Origin: Mesocentrotus franciscanus
Lineage: Eukaryota > Echinodermata > Echinoidea > Camarodonta > Strongylocentrotidae
Direction of reading: 5' to 3'
Assembly: GCA_037976565.1 (NCBI GenBank)
Contig: CP137671.1
Coordinates: 22,879,019-22,943,018, forward strand
DNA length: 64,000 bases
Under the pieces are notes generated by a model, which was not told where the DNA came from, searched no databases, and saw only the letters and a list, made by a program, of their open reading frames with translations. How positions within the stretch are numbered: position 1 is the stretch's first letter; each line of letters begins with the position of its first letter. Shown here piece after piece: positions 11,800 to 23,640 of this stretch. The translations under genes and the position numbers were made by a program.

Positions 11800-12059
11800 A
11801 AGGGTGCTTATAAAGCGCTTACCACCGAAGTCTCTAAGCGCTTATATCTAAAAGTATTCAACAAAGGCCATAATTCAACCAATCAACATTACATTCTTGA
11901 GTTACGAAAAACACAACAAAATATTCAGTAACGGTTCCAGAGGGGGCACTAGGGGGCGCAAGCCCCCTTCCCCAATTTCTTTAAGCCCCTTCTTCATTAC
12001 AAATTAATTTAAGCGAGGCATATGTATGAGATGAACCTCACCCCTCCCCCCGAAAAACC

Positions 12060-13760
12060 CTCCTAGAACTGCTCGAGGGTAAATTCTCTTGAATGTACAT
12101 GTAAAATTTTTCTCTGAGTTTGATTGTAAACAATGCTTTCTTCAATACATTTGATATCACTTTCAAGCGAGATAACTTCTCTTTACAAAGAGCGTCATTG
12201 TATTTACTAGATCGAAACCAATCTTTAAACACTGTTGACTTAATAATTATACTCTTCTATATCTTTTCTTCCACAACTGTATTTCAAAATAATTATTCAA
12301 ATTGTTAACATTACATTAAAATATTCGTCTATAAATGCGAATGATAGAATAATTCCCTGTAAACAAAAGCATATACACAAGAATTAAAGGGAATAATATT
12401 TAACATAACAATCAGTTGTTAAGTACTTTCTGGCTTACTGAAGATAACTCATTTATTCCGAAAATTGCTTCAACAAGCTCAGCCCTCGCCCACCACATAT
12501 TCAATTTTACATTGGTGAGCTCCTTATGCAAACGAAAGGCATCAATGATAATAGAACAGTCCTACATGTAACTGAGGATGCAATACTTGAACATCGAAAA
12601 CGAAATGATTCCATTTAAATGCAAACTGCATTGTGGCATGGTGGATTGTTATTGTAAATGATTTCAAGTAATTACTATTGATCTATTTCAGTTATATTTC
12701 AATGGGGTAGTAATGTTAGTCTCATTTGAATTTTATTTCTAAACTTGCTTTTATAGAGAGCTCTGCATTCCCTGAAAAAGGGGGAAAACATACTTCTCAT
12801 AAAAACGAAAGAACATCCTTTATATTAGGCCTACAAAACTTTAAACATGAACAAACATGAATATTATTCATTGGTACAATTTCATGATATTAATGATAGA
12901 TCTTAAAATAACATCACAAATTAAAATGTTTTGATACACCAAACATAAGTAAGTAAGTAACCCCGCTCTCCCAATAGTTTTTACTTAACATAATTTTCAT
13001 AAATCATTTCAACAGTATTGTAAACATGTAAATACAAGCAATATCATTGTACAGCATTGAATTTGTAGCATGTGTTTGTTTTCACACAGATCTCTCTTCT
13101 ATCCTTTATTAAATTGGACAAAGTGGTGACATATATCGTGAACAAATTCATTTTAGATACATCAATATGCATAGCTTTAATATAGACGTAGTCAAAATTG
13201 TATCTTGTATCTATATCTTTTCTTTCACAGTTGCTTTCAAAATATGAATAATGATAACATTACTTTCCATCGTACATTCTTTTTTATAAGCACATACTAC
13301 GCATGTTCGAAAAAAATATAGTGAAAAGCATCAAAGCCTGCCTGAAATACAATACAAGGCAAATATAAATATCAGTACACATAATAAAAAAAACAATTTA
13401 ATACAGAAAGCAGAGAACGGGCAAAACATTGGTCGTATATTTATGTGACAGCAGTAGTATATTCAACTCACGTTGAAAAGTAGAAAGATGATGGGCTTAA
13501 TAGTGGGGTACAATTGTTTTTAAGGTCTATTTGAGACAATGAATTTGAGGAAAATAGAGAGAGCGAGAGAGGGAGAGGGAGATAGAGAAAGAGAGGAGAA
13601 GAGCGAAGGTTCAGAATAGTGTTTTTGATGCATTGTGTATTATAATATTTACAATGTCGTCCAGGGAAATAAACATGTATAAAATAGTCTAAAATCTGTC
13701 TTATTGTAGCCTGTTAATCTACACGTATATAACAGTAATACAAAACGAACATATGAAAAT
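12060..13760. other. Non-coding region downstream of Ig gene 1
   Basis: AT-rich with scattered stops in all frames. Part of it (about 12480-12660) resembles about 56395-56560 in the second unit, but there the block lies on the other side of a gene-tail-like segment, so the order differs. Near 13101 an AATAAA-type signal reads on the minus strand and could serve gene 1; this is weak. Confidence 0.45.
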
Positions 13761-13766
13761 ATAGGC

Positions 13767-14717
13767 CTAAGAAGACTGCAAAATTGCACTCATCATCTTT
13801 CTAGTTTTATTCGTCCTATGAGCCAAATACATCTTGAAAGCGAAGTAAGCCATCATAAACATTACACCATAAACAAGAGCTACATACCAAAATATATTTA
13901 ATAGATAAGAGTCTTCTCTAATTTCACCTTTAGTTGGTATTATTGCTCTCACAGTTGACGAAGTACCATTATGATGATTAGAGTTGGTTAGGGACATATT
14001 TGGCACATGTGTGGTAGTTGGACACGGGTTTCCTGGGTTACGTACCTTGCCTTTGGATAAGGGGTCCCATACAAAGTCATCACAATCACATCTTTCTTTG
14101 TGTTCTATCAGCTGGGAAGAGCAACAGTATACATGGTGGCGATTCTTTTGTACCAGTATGGTCTGTTCCAAAGTGTTATAGTTTTCAGAGGGTGCACTTA
14201 AATAAGGCATTCTCATCTCCCCTTGGTAGCATTGAATCTGCCCCAACATGCTCCCCACTGTAGCTATGCAATGCAGCCTGTCCCAGTCTCTTGTATAATC
14301 ATGGATACCACCAAAACTACAATGTGCCACGCCGGGGAGAAAGTCCACGTGTAGGCCAATCCTTGTGATGTAGTCTCCTATGTATGACAGGAGAATGTAT
14401 ATTCCTCCATCAAGTCTCTTTACTGGCTCCATACTCAACTGAAGAAAACAATGATATCCTTCAGTCGTATCCTCAACTGTGAATCTATCGGACTGATCAG
14501 GATTCAATTCGAGAAAATCTGGGTTTGTTGAACTGTAAAATGGAAGTCTGTTTTCATACTGCAATGTGAGCTTTGTACTGTTACATGGATAAGGGAATTG
14601 AAGCTGAACTGACTCTCCCTCTATTGCATTTGAAAATGAATCACATCTAATTGATGCTATTAAAGAAACAAAGATGATGAAAGCACTGAGAAGGACAGCT
14701 TCCTTAAACCAATACAT
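13767..14717 (-). CDS. Two-domain Ig-like membrane protein (paralogue 1), intact
   Basis: 316 residues in one open frame. Residues 1-25 form a signal peptide. Residues about 30-128 look like a V-type Ig domain with Cys45, Cys90 and the RLDGGIYIL turn at 101-109. Residues about 130-200 look like a second Ig domain (Cys150 and Cys198/199). A Thr/Ser/Asn-rich stalk follows (about 230-270) with N-glycosylation sequons at 240 and 250 (another at 46), then one membrane segment (about 271-298) and a short basic tail. In domain 1 the Cys expected two residues after the DGGxY tyrosine is absent, while Cys90 sits on the preceding strand. It is about 70% identical to the protein at 59597-60427. Probably a cell-surface receptor or adhesion protein; the family is not recognised and the ligand is unknown. 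The start is chosen because both paralogues share it and the signal peptide follows directly. Confidence 0.8.
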   Translation of the reverse strand: MYWFKEAVLLSAFIIFVSLIASIRCDSFSNAIEGESVQLQFPYPCNSTKLTLQYENRLPFYSSTNPDFLELNPDQSDRFTVEDTTEGYHCFLQLSMEPVKRLDGGIYILLSYIGDYITRIGLHVDFLPGVAHCSFGGIHDYTRDWDRLHCIATVGSMLGQIQCYQGEMRMPYLSAPSENYNTLEQTILVQKNRHHVYCCSSQLIEHKERCDCDDFVWDPLSKGKVRNPGNPCPTTTHVPNMSLTNSNHHNGTSSTVRAIIPTKGEIREDSYLLNIFWYVALVYGVMFMMAYFAFKMYLAHRTNKTRKMMSAILQSS

Positions 14718-15245
14718 GGTGGATTATGTCAACAATAAATTAGAAAAGATTAGCTTTCAATTGTGCCAACAACTGTTATTAGACCTTCCAAACTGGATAT
14801 TAAATTTATCAATATACTCAAGATTACTATTTACAGAATACGCTGGTCAAACATAGGGCGAGTTAAAAGTGGTGGGAGAAACTCTCTCAAGAAGTCCAGT
14901 CAGTTGGGATGACGGTGGTGATGATAATGATCAGGATAATATTCTGTAGTTCCTCTTCTTTCTCTTTAACTACAAATGATATACGCGCGTCTGTAAATTA
15001 TCTTTTATCTTTCTTACATATGAAAATGAACAGCCCGTTCCTCAGTTTTAGAGCTAACAGCTTTTTACTTTCCAAAGTGGTTTAGGACTGACTCCATGAC
15101 AATTTCAAATCTATTTGTTCCTCTTTCAAACATAGTGCACTTGTCTTGTTGTATAATAATACTCGTCTTTGGATGAAGTGATGGTTGAGTAAGGCTGAGA
15201 GGATAATCTCTTCGAACACAATGACAGAGGCAGAACGTACCTTAC
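14718..15245 (-). other. Candidate 5' UTR intron of Ig gene 1, acceptor lost
   Basis: On the minus strand a GTAAGG donor lies right after the small exon at 15246-15270. Near the start codon, gene 2 has TTTTCTCATTTAG followed by 17 bases and then ATG; gene 1 has TTTTCTAATTTAT at the same place, so the AG is AT at 14735-14736. If this intron is real, gene 1 must use another acceptor or start transcription inside it. The inference rests on comparing two copies. Confidence 0.4.
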
Positions 15246-15270
15246 CAGCACCGATCGGTTGGTTGGAAAT
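15246..15270 (-). other. Candidate small non-coding exon upstream of Ig gene 1
   Basis: A 25-base segment (minus strand, starting ATTTCC and ending GGTGCTG) sits between TACCTTTTCTTTTCAG, a good 3' splice site, and GTAAGG, a good donor. The same arrangement recurs at 17818-17852 and 60966-61000, where the segment is 35 bases. A TATAAAA-like box on the minus strand at about 15307-15316 offers an alternative reading: a first exon with an initiator at TTCAG. No coding role is evident. Confidence 0.45.
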
Positions 15271-16100
15271 CTGAAAAGAAAAGGTAGATTTACAATTTTA
15301 ACATAATTTTTATATCGAGAGCAATGAAGATAATGGATGCTAATGCTATTTTGAAAACTCAAAGCGTCAATATATCAATTCCCGATGAAATGCTTTTCAA
15401 ACACCCTGCCCCACAATAGTCCATTATTCCGTGAATGGAAAAGGAATCAGAGGAGCAGAAACCCACGTCTCCCTGGTACAGGTAAGTCTTGTTAATAATG
15501 GGTTGGATGGAGGGGGGGCGGTAACGACATGGTTGAAAGAGTTCAAGACAAGAATTTTGTCAACAAAGAGCCGCCCTATAGAATCGCCCCTGGATTGGAT
15601 ACGAGGACAACCATTATTCAAAGCATTATCAGTTTTCACACATTATAATGGTGTTCGTCATTACCCGTTCTGTGTAAAATATTGCCGAATCATGAGTCAC
15701 GCTGCATTGAATTCTGCCCGTGTATCTATTTATATAGCCATTGCATATACCTTTTTCGTTCTTTATTCTCTTTTCTACTATCAATTTTGCTATCTATATA
15801 GTATTACTTTTTTTTTTTACATGAACTAAAGAACAGACTATAGAAAAATTACAATTTTAGCGCATTTGCAACTTCATAAGACTCTGCGATAAAAACAAAA
15901 ATGTCCAGCCCCCAATTCTGGGTTTGAAATAACTGCAAAACATTTCTATGTGCGATGGGTATTTCTTTGTAATTTACACAGAGACCCCGAACGGTACCCA
16001 CCTCGCACCCCCCCCCTACCACCACCAAAGGAAGAGGAGACGAAAAACACCGGAGGGAAATTTCAAATCAATCTTGAACGAGTTAACATTTTTTACACAA
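15271..16100. other. Upstream flank of Ig gene 1
   Basis: Conserved with 17853-18250 plus 28357-28520, and with 61001-61760. No second gene is seen. The conserved stretches (for example the block containing CAAAGCGTCAATATA at about 15360) are the natural place for the promoter. Confidence 0.5.
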
Positions 16101-16330
16101 ACATATAACACACACTTCTTTCTTTTTTCCACGCACACACCCATCTACGTACGCACACATACAAATACTCATTCGTGCGCGCACACACACGCACACACAC
16201 AACTATATTGGAAACCAATTTGCATGCCGACATACTTGACCAATGTGAAAAGAGCCCCATAATCATGTCGTTGTCACGCGCACACAAACACGCACACGCA
16301 CACACACACACACACGACACACATACACAC
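16100..16330 (+). repeat. (CA)n-rich tracts
   Basis: Several CACACA/CGCACA runs. Equivalent runs follow the other two copies of this flank at about 28787-28872 and 62130-62275. Confidence 0.8.
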
Positions 16331-16619
16331 ATGCATGCACACGATGAAGCATAAAACACTTATATTTGAATGTCCGTGTGTGGACACTATATGTTAAAAT
16401 ACAAGTTCCTGAACACAACGTCTTTAAATTTTCAAGGAAGACCCAACACAGTACAATGAGGTACGTGTACAAGAAAGTAACAGGGACAAAACGCTTCCAA
16501 GGAAGGAGACTAGACGAAGACTTTACGGAACAATACAACGGGGAACAACAAGAGATAGAGTAAGAGAGAGAGAGTAACGAAATAACAGGGAGTCTGTATA
16601 GAGCTAGGACATGCATGCC

Positions 16620-16714
16620 GCGCTGTTAAAATTAAAATTAGTGCGAAATATCGGTCGGCGCGATTTTCACATTTCAGGCCCTCCCTATTGGAAAATCCTG
16701 GATCCGCCCCTGTG
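16620..16714 (+). mobile_element. hAT-like right end fragment
   Basis: It ends ATCCTGGATCCGCCCCTG, the reverse complement of the CAGGGGCGGATCCAG end word shared by several elements in this window. It abuts the LINE fragment that begins at about 16715. No transposase is visible. Confidence 0.45.
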
Positions 16715-17130
16715 TTATTGCCTAGTTTGTTCCAAAGGTTAGGAACAGTAAAGACAAAAGTATTTATTGCGTGAACGGTTCTTAATAGAGGTAAATGGAA
16801 TTCACTGGATCGTCACGTGGGATAGTTATGTATTTGGTCATTCCTATAATACTTTAGGTAGGTATTTGGTAGTATAACCAAACATAAACTGACCTAAATG
16901 AAATAAGTACAAATCTCTAATCTTTGATATCTGATTATCAAAAAATAAGATGTCAGTATGCGCTCGTGACTGGAGATTGAAAACAATTCTGTGTGACTTC
17001 TTTTGCAGTAATAAGAGTATATCTGTTAAGGTTTGGAGTGTGTTACCCCAACGTTAAAATGACATAGTTCAAGTAAGGTAAATTGTGACTAGAGCAGATG
17101 AGCGCAAGTAATGTTTTAATTGATTTAGGA
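16715..17130 (-). pseudogene. Non-LTR retrotransposon reverse transcriptase, C-terminal fragment
   Basis: Read on the minus strand in shifting frames, it gives the pattern typical of the end of LINE ORF2: a segment starting LLQKKSHRIVF followed by HTDILFF and LYLFHLGQFMFGYTTKYLP, then, in another frame, VPNLWNKL near 16730-16750. These correspond to the QKRAIR..HT.PLF..L...D.......FMY...LP and P.LWN.L signatures. At least two frameshifts separate the pieces, so it is dead. No polymerase core remains. Confidence 0.6.
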
Positions 17131-17379
17131 TATCAATATTACGTGACATTGTTTTGCAAATACTACTAGTAATATGATATCGACACAAACACCAAGAAAT
17201 AGTATAGATGAAACTTCCTCTAAAGGAGTATCACCAAATTTGATATTACCTGGAAGGGTATCTAAGGACTTGCTAAAAAGCATAAATTCGGTTTAAAAAA
17301 AAAAAAGGTTTAATGATAATTTATTTGCAGCATTAGGCATTGCAGCATTAGGCCTACCAAACTTGATACACTACACTTA

Positions 17380-18250
17380 ACAATAATCTCACGATTCAGA
17401 TTTACAGAATATAATACGTTGGTCAAAAAATAGGACGAGTTAAAAGTGGTGCGAGAAACTCTCTCAGGAAGTCGTTGGCAGTTGGGATGATGACGGTGAC
17501 GATGATAGTAATCAGGATAACTTTCTGTAGTTCCGTTTTTTTCTGCAACTAAATATCATATCTGCGGTCTCTAAGTTATCTTTAATTTGGAACAGATAAT
17601 AAACAAGGAAATAAACAGCCCGTTCCTCAGATTTAGAGCTCACATGTTTGTCACTTTTCGAAGTGGTTTGGGATTGATTTCGTGAAAATTTTCCATATCT
17701 TAACTTTGTTTTTTCTTCTTCAAGCAAAGTATATTATTCTTTGAATGAACTGATGGTGGAATAAGGCTAAGAGGATAACCTCTCCGAACACGGTGACAGA
17801 GGGAGAACGTATCTTACCAGCACTGATCACATGCAGTCGTTTAGTCGGAAATCTGAAAAGATAAGGTAGATTTACAATTTTAATCAAATGTTTATATCGA
17901 GACCAATGAAGATTATGGATTGTTAATGCAATTTTGAAACTCAAAGCGTCAATATACCGATTCCCGTTGAAATGCTATTTAAACACCATGCCACACAATA
18001 GTCAATTAATCCCTGACAACCAAAAGCCACACTAGAATCGCCCCTGGATTGTATACGAGGGCAACCATTATTCAAAATATTATCAGTGTTCAAACATTAT
18101 AATGGTGTTCGTCATATCCCGTTATTTTGTGTAATGTTGCGGAATCATGAGTCATGCTGCATTGAATTCTGCCCAGTTTATATATTGCCAATGAACATCT
18201 AGTTTGTTCGTCGTCTCTTCGCTATTCTATTATCGTTTTTCTATCTATTC
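17380..18250 (-). repeat. Orphan copy of the Ig-gene upstream region
   Basis: Aligns with the sequence upstream of Ig gene 1 (14830-15800) and gene 2 (60540-61550), including the small exon-like segment. The sequence on its downstream side (minus sense) shows no Ig frame; instead there is a LINE fragment. Either the gene was deleted or this flank was copied alone. At its other edge it is cut at 18250 by the nested elements and resumes at about 28358. Confidence 0.65.
17818..17852 (-). other. Small exon-like segment of the orphan unit
   Basis: 35 bases between TACCTTATCTTTTCAG and GTAAGA on the minus strand. Both splice signals are intact here even though no coding region follows. Confidence 0.4.
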
Positions 18251-18385
18251 AGGTGGGCTGTATATAATACAGACCACCTTATGTTTTCGTTAGAATTGCC
18301 TTTATTTATTTATCAGGTGGGCTGTATATAATACAGACCACCTTATGTTTTCGTTAGAATTGCCTTTATTTATTATTTATTTATT

Positions 18386-19136
18386 AGGTGGTCTGTCAAC
18401 GACAGATCACCTATTGATTTCGTCAGAATTTTCTTTCTTTATTAGGTGGTTTGTCAACGACAGATCACCTATTGATTTTGTCAGAATGTTCTTTCTTTAT
18501 TATTAGGTGGTCTGTCAACGACAGATCACCTATTGATTTCGTCAGAATTTTCTTTCTTTATTTATTATTTATTTATTAGGTGGTCTGTCGATGACAGATC
18601 ACCTATTGATTTTGTCAGAATTTTCTTTCTTTATTAGGTGGTCTGTCGGTATCGACAGATCACCTATTGTTTTTGTCAGAATTTTCTTTCTTTCTTTATT
18701 TATTAGGTGATCTGTCGTATATCGACAGATCACCTATTAATTTCGTCAGAATTTTCTTTCTTTATTAGTTGGTCTGTCGGTATCGACAGATCACCTATTG
18801 TTTTTGTCAGAATTTTCTTTCTTTCTTTATTTATTAGGTGATCTGTCGCATATCGACAGATCACCTATTAATTTCGTCAGAATTTTCTTTCTTTATTAGT
18901 TGGTCTGTCGGTATCGACAGATCACCTATTGTTTTCGTCAGGTTTTTGCTTTCTTTATTATTTATTCTTTATTTAATAGGTGGTCTGTCGGTATCGACAG
19001 ATCACCTATTGTTTTCGTCAGAATTTTCTTTCTTATTAGGTGGTCTGTCGGTATCGACAGATCACCTATTGTTTTCGTCAGAATTTTCTTTGTTCTTTAT
19101 TTATTTATTCTTTATTTATTAGGTGGTCTGTCATTG
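18386..19136 (+). repeat. Tandem array of twelve family X heads
   Basis: Twelve copies of AGGTGGTCTGTC-loop-GACAGATCACCT, starting at 18386, 18444, 18505, 18578, 18636, 18705, 18767, 18836, 18898, 18978, 19038 and 19121. Each is followed by ATTG(A/T)TTTCGTCAGAATTTT and a T-rich run. Loops differ (CAACG, CGATG, CGGTATCG, CGTATATCG and others) while the stems are nearly constant. The last head is cut in its loop and joined to internal element sequence. Spacing is 58-80 bases. Confidence 0.85.
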
Positions 19137-19843
19137 GGAAATCTGGTTCCTTGTTGTGTATTAAACCTAATTTAGGGTTTATCTCCCAACTCTGCTACAA
19201 AATCAAATCACCTTGCTAGTCTCCTTCCCAGACGTTTTTACTTTTTCCAGTTATTCAGCCCAGGTATATGCATGTTTACGTCTCTCCCGTGGACATAGAA
19301 TTGTTTACTTGTCTATACTTCTCTCTTTCTCTATATCAAATTCTATTTATGCTGGATATATTGAATGCATCGTTCTCCATTGCATCTCTCTCTTTCTCCT
19401 CTCTCTTGCTCTGTTTCCCTTCTCCTCTCTTATTTTGCCCCTCTCCTTCTCTTGCTCTGTCTCTGCATATATATCTCTCTCTACTCTTTTACCCTCTCCC
19501 TCTCTCTCTGCCTCCCTCTACCTCGACCTCTTGCCTTGCCTCCCTCTTATTCTCTTGCTCTTTCTCCCTCTGCCTTTCTCTTTTTCTTCTCTCTCACCCT
19601 CTACCTCTCCCGCCTCTGGTTCTCGTTCTCCTTCTATTATGTCTTGTAATGTTCCTTAATTTTCTATAGCTCTGCCCTTTGCCCTTTGGCCTTGGAACTC
19701 AAAATACGAATTTGCATATTATGACGTCAGCATATTTATGGAAAATTGATTGTATCTCTGTAAATATGGATCGATTTTCTTCCAAATTTTGATATGTTGT
19801 AGCTAAGACAATTTTCTACAAGATCAGTTATTCAGATTACATA

Positions 19844-19885
19844 ACAGACCACCTAATTCGTCCTCATGACGAATTACATTTCTAG
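19844..19885 (+). repeat. Family X 3' terminus
   Basis: ACAGACCACCT, then AATTCGTC-CTCAT-GACGAATT, ACATTT and CTAG. It closes the element that begins in the twelve-head array; the interior between (19121-19843) corresponds to the right part of copy 1 with about 1.5 kb missing. The next head starts 14 bases later. Confidence 0.6.
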
Positions 19886-21310
19886 TTCTTTATTTATTAG
19901 GTGGTCTGTCGGTATCGACAGATCACCTATTGTTTTCGTCAGAATTTTCTTTCTTTATTATCATTATTAGGTGGTCTGTCGATGACAGATCACCTATTGA
20001 TTTCGTCAGAATTTTCTTTCTTTATTATTATTTATTATTTATTTATTAGGTGGTCTGTCAACGACAGACTACCTATTGATTTCGTCAGAATTTTCTTTCT
20101 TTATTATTTCTTTCGTACACCTTTTTGTGTAAACGTTTACTCGAAATCGACATGGTCAATTTCCTTCGAATTTCTGTCAGTCATCAGGCCCTATAATATC
20201 AAGTTCAAGTAACCTTCTCAAGGTCATGGAGTCATCGTGACGTCATCCAGGCGCCATTTTGTGATATTTTCTGAAAATCACAAACGATCATAACTTCATA
20301 ACAGAAAGTCATTTCTCATTCATATTTACCATGATCAAGGTCAATAACCGTCCGGTCAATTTCAGGTCAAGAAGCGCGCGCGCAAATTAAAAAATGCTCA
20401 AAATCGTCTTAAATTCATTTTGCATACGTTTTAGGCCATTTTAAGCATTTCGCAAAAAAACGCGCAAACGCGAATGCGCGCGCGTTTTCGCTCGTGACGG
20501 CCGAACGGAAAATAATTCCTCCTAGTTTATTTTTGACAAGATGTTCCTCATTTTTTTCTGAACAATTTGATACCATGTTTATCCTTTTATGACCATTAAT
20601 AACGGAATGAGCGTCCGTTCAAGAAACATGTCCGTGCGCGCGAGCTCTTGTAATACATAGCATATATGGGCAAAAACATGCCTATACAAAATCCATTATA
20701 GCTCTTTGGGATGCATGGGACCTTCAATTTTTTTCATATTTTGATAGATTATGAGTCGGAGATATGATTTCTGTCTCATTTGCCATTATATATATCGTGA
20801 CATCATCATAATGGCCTTGGAACTCAAAAAACGAATTTGCATATTATGACGTCAGCAAATTAATGGAAAATTGATCGTATCTCTCTCAATATTGATCAAT
20901 TTTCTATTAAATTTTGATATGATGTAGCCTAGACAATTCTCTACAAGCGCAGTATTCACTATTTTTCATGTTGGTGACGTCATCATAGTGAAAATTTCAT
21001 TTGAAGGCGACATGTCAGAATTTTCTTAATTTGCGTGTTATGTCTATGGAAGGTGAATTTCGTTCACATCATGAATCTACATGACATTAATCTTTGAGCA
21101 CTATCTAGCTTATTTGTGCTCTTTTTTCTCCCAAATTTTGGTATGTTATAGCTGAGACTATGGGCTATAAAAATTGTGTTTTCAGTTTTTTGATCAGAAT
21201 TTGGGATCCTGTCGAAATTTTCAATTGAATGTTGAAATCGCGACTATGCCAAGGCCGTTTGTCAGCTTTGCATGTTAAGTCTAAGAGAAATATTTTGGTC
21301 CATTGGTTAA

Positions 21311-21846
21311 AGCCCAAGTCTACTCCAATTTTCAAAAATTATAGCATGTTGTAAATTAGTCAAAGGTTAAAACTGCCAAATATCATGGGCGTTATTTCGG
21401 GCAAAACATTTAAATTGCTGTACGGATGTGACGTATGCTTCTCACAACGAAAGTGCCAGCAGTATATATTCTGACAATAGTCTATTTTCGTAATGTAACC
21501 AAATTTCATGCATACGTTTTTGTGAAGTGCCTATATACCAACTATTTCATTCACCTGATAAGAATAATAGTATGTTATTATTCTTGTCAGGTGAATGAAC
21601 TAGTTTGTATCGAGGCACCTCACAAAGACGTATGCATTAAATTTGGTAATTACATTACGAATCTGTGTTGTGAGGACCAACGTCACAAAAATGCATTGTG
21701 GGGGAGAACCGACTCGATCATTAACTTGTTTTTGGCTCATTAAAAAAAAAAAAAGTCCGAGCACCATTTTCCAAAAGTTATATATAAGCTTTTTAGATTT
21801 TTGTCTATCTAATCAGCTCAACTTTTCAGTGGAGTGGAATATTACT
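21311..21846. mobile_element. Palindromic MITE at a TTAA site, copy 1
   Basis: It starts AGCCCAAGTCTACTCC after TTAA (21307-21310), and its right end is a decayed inverted copy next to TCAA (21847-21850). The centre, 21490-21658, is a long imperfect palindrome with arms of about 80 bases around a loop near 21572. A second copy in the opposite orientation is at 62590-63155. The TTAA target suggests a piggyBac-type origin; no transposase is present. Confidence 0.7.
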
Positions 21847-22355
21847 TCAAAGCACTTGCCTCCCATTCAATCGACCCATGCTCGAAGTTTTGATTTCCGG
21901 TGGGTCAATTATTATTATTATTATTTTTTTTTTTTGGGGGGGGGTGTTCCGTTTTACATATGATTTGATCACCTTCTTCGACTGTCATAACATATACAAT
22001 CACAAACAACGTAATAGAATGCATAATTTTGTATGTTATTTCTGTGGGAGAGGAATGTCAATAGTTTGTGTACAACCCTATGGGAAATCGGATTCCTTGT
22101 CATTGATTAAACCTATGTAAGGTTAATCTCCCAAGTCTAAAACAATATCAAATCATCCCATTTCTATAATGCTAGTCAGACCTAGTCTCCTTTCCAGACA
22201 TTTGTACTTTTTCCAGCTATTCAGTTCAGGTATATGCAATGTTTAACTCTCTCTGACGGACATATGATTTTTTACAAACTTCTCTCTTCTCTGTAGAGTA
22301 AATATTCAATTCTATTTATGCTGGAAATATTTAATGCATCGTTCTCCATTGCATT

Positions 22356-22393
<38 letters not shown>

Positions 22394-23387
22394 TGCTTTG
22401 TTTCTCTTCCCCTCTCTTGTTTTGCCCCCTCTTTCTCTTGCTCTGTCTCTGCATCTCTCTCTCTCTCTCTTTCTCTACTCTTTTACCCCCTCTCTCTCTT
22501 TGTGCCTCCCTCTACCTCTTTTGCCTTGCCTCCCTCTTATTCTCTTGCTCTGTATCTCTCTGCCTCTGCCCTTCCCGCCTCTGGTTCTCGTTCTCCCTCT
22601 ATGATGTCTTGTAATGTTCCTTAATTTTCTATAGCTCTACCCTTTACCCTTTCTATTCTTTGTTCACCCCTACAATGTTTACCTTGGAGAGAAACATAAA
22701 TTGAAATACATTAGTAAACGGCGCTTTGGGATACCTGGTGATCCCCAACTTTTGTCATATTTGGATAGGGTATGAGTCGGAGATATGATTTCATATCTCA
22801 TTTGGCAATTAAGTATATCATTACATAATCATAATTGTATTGGAACTCAAAATACGAATTTGCATTTTATGACGTCAGCATATTTGTGCAAAATGGATTG
22901 TAACTCTGTAAATATTGATCGATTTTCTTCCAAACTTAGATATGTTGTAGCTAAGATGATTGTCTACAAGATCAGTATCACCATTTTTCATTTTGATGAC
23001 GTCATCATAATGAAAATTTCGATTAAAGGCGACATATCAGAATTTTCTTAATTTGCGTAAAATGCCTATATATGGAAGGTGAATTTTTTTCACGTCATGC
23101 ATCTACATGTCAGTGTTCTTTGAGCAGTATCTCGTTGTGAATACAGTCTATTGTTACGTAAGAGAGGCACCATTCACAGACCCTATACAATTTAATTCTC
23201 AAGTGGGTCTTGAGTGAAGTATATAACATAAGTACTAACTTGCTCTGTCAATTAAAAGTTGGAAAAAACTACAGTACACAATGCCCATTCCTCTCTTGTA
23301 GTCTTCAAATTCACACCAATGATATGATTCCACAAACCGGGTGTTTGCGCCTACAATATAAGCCTAATAGGTCATCCAACATCACTT

Positions 23388-23640
23388 TCATGATCATAAT
23401 CAACATCATCATTACCATCATCATTATAATCATTATCGTCATCATGATCATCATTATCGTCACCATGATCATCATTATCGTCATGATGCTCATCATTATC
23501 ATCAGGATCATTATCATTATTATCATCATTATCATCATCATCGATCACCATTATCATCAACATTATCATCATCATTATCATTATCATTATGATCATCATC
23601 ATCATTCATCATCATTCATTCATCATCGTGATCATCATGG
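23388..23640 (+). repeat. ATC/ATT trinucleotide-rich microsatellite
   Basis: Long run of ATC, ATT and GTC triplets. Frames rich in Ile on one strand and Met/Asp on the other are repeat artefacts. Confidence 0.85.

Noticed and set aside
16093..16616. Cys/Val-rich frames on the minus strand
   Set aside because: They are translations of CA/GT microsatellites.
18386..19136. CRISPR-like array of repeats with variable spacers
   Set aside because: This is animal DNA, spacers are T-rich and related to one another, there are no cas genes, and the repeats are the ends of a mobile element.
19213..19669. Overlapping Ser/Leu-rich frames
   Set aside because: They lie in the CT-rich tract of a family X element in three frames at once; similar tracts at 2080 and 22340 are diverged and not kept in frame.
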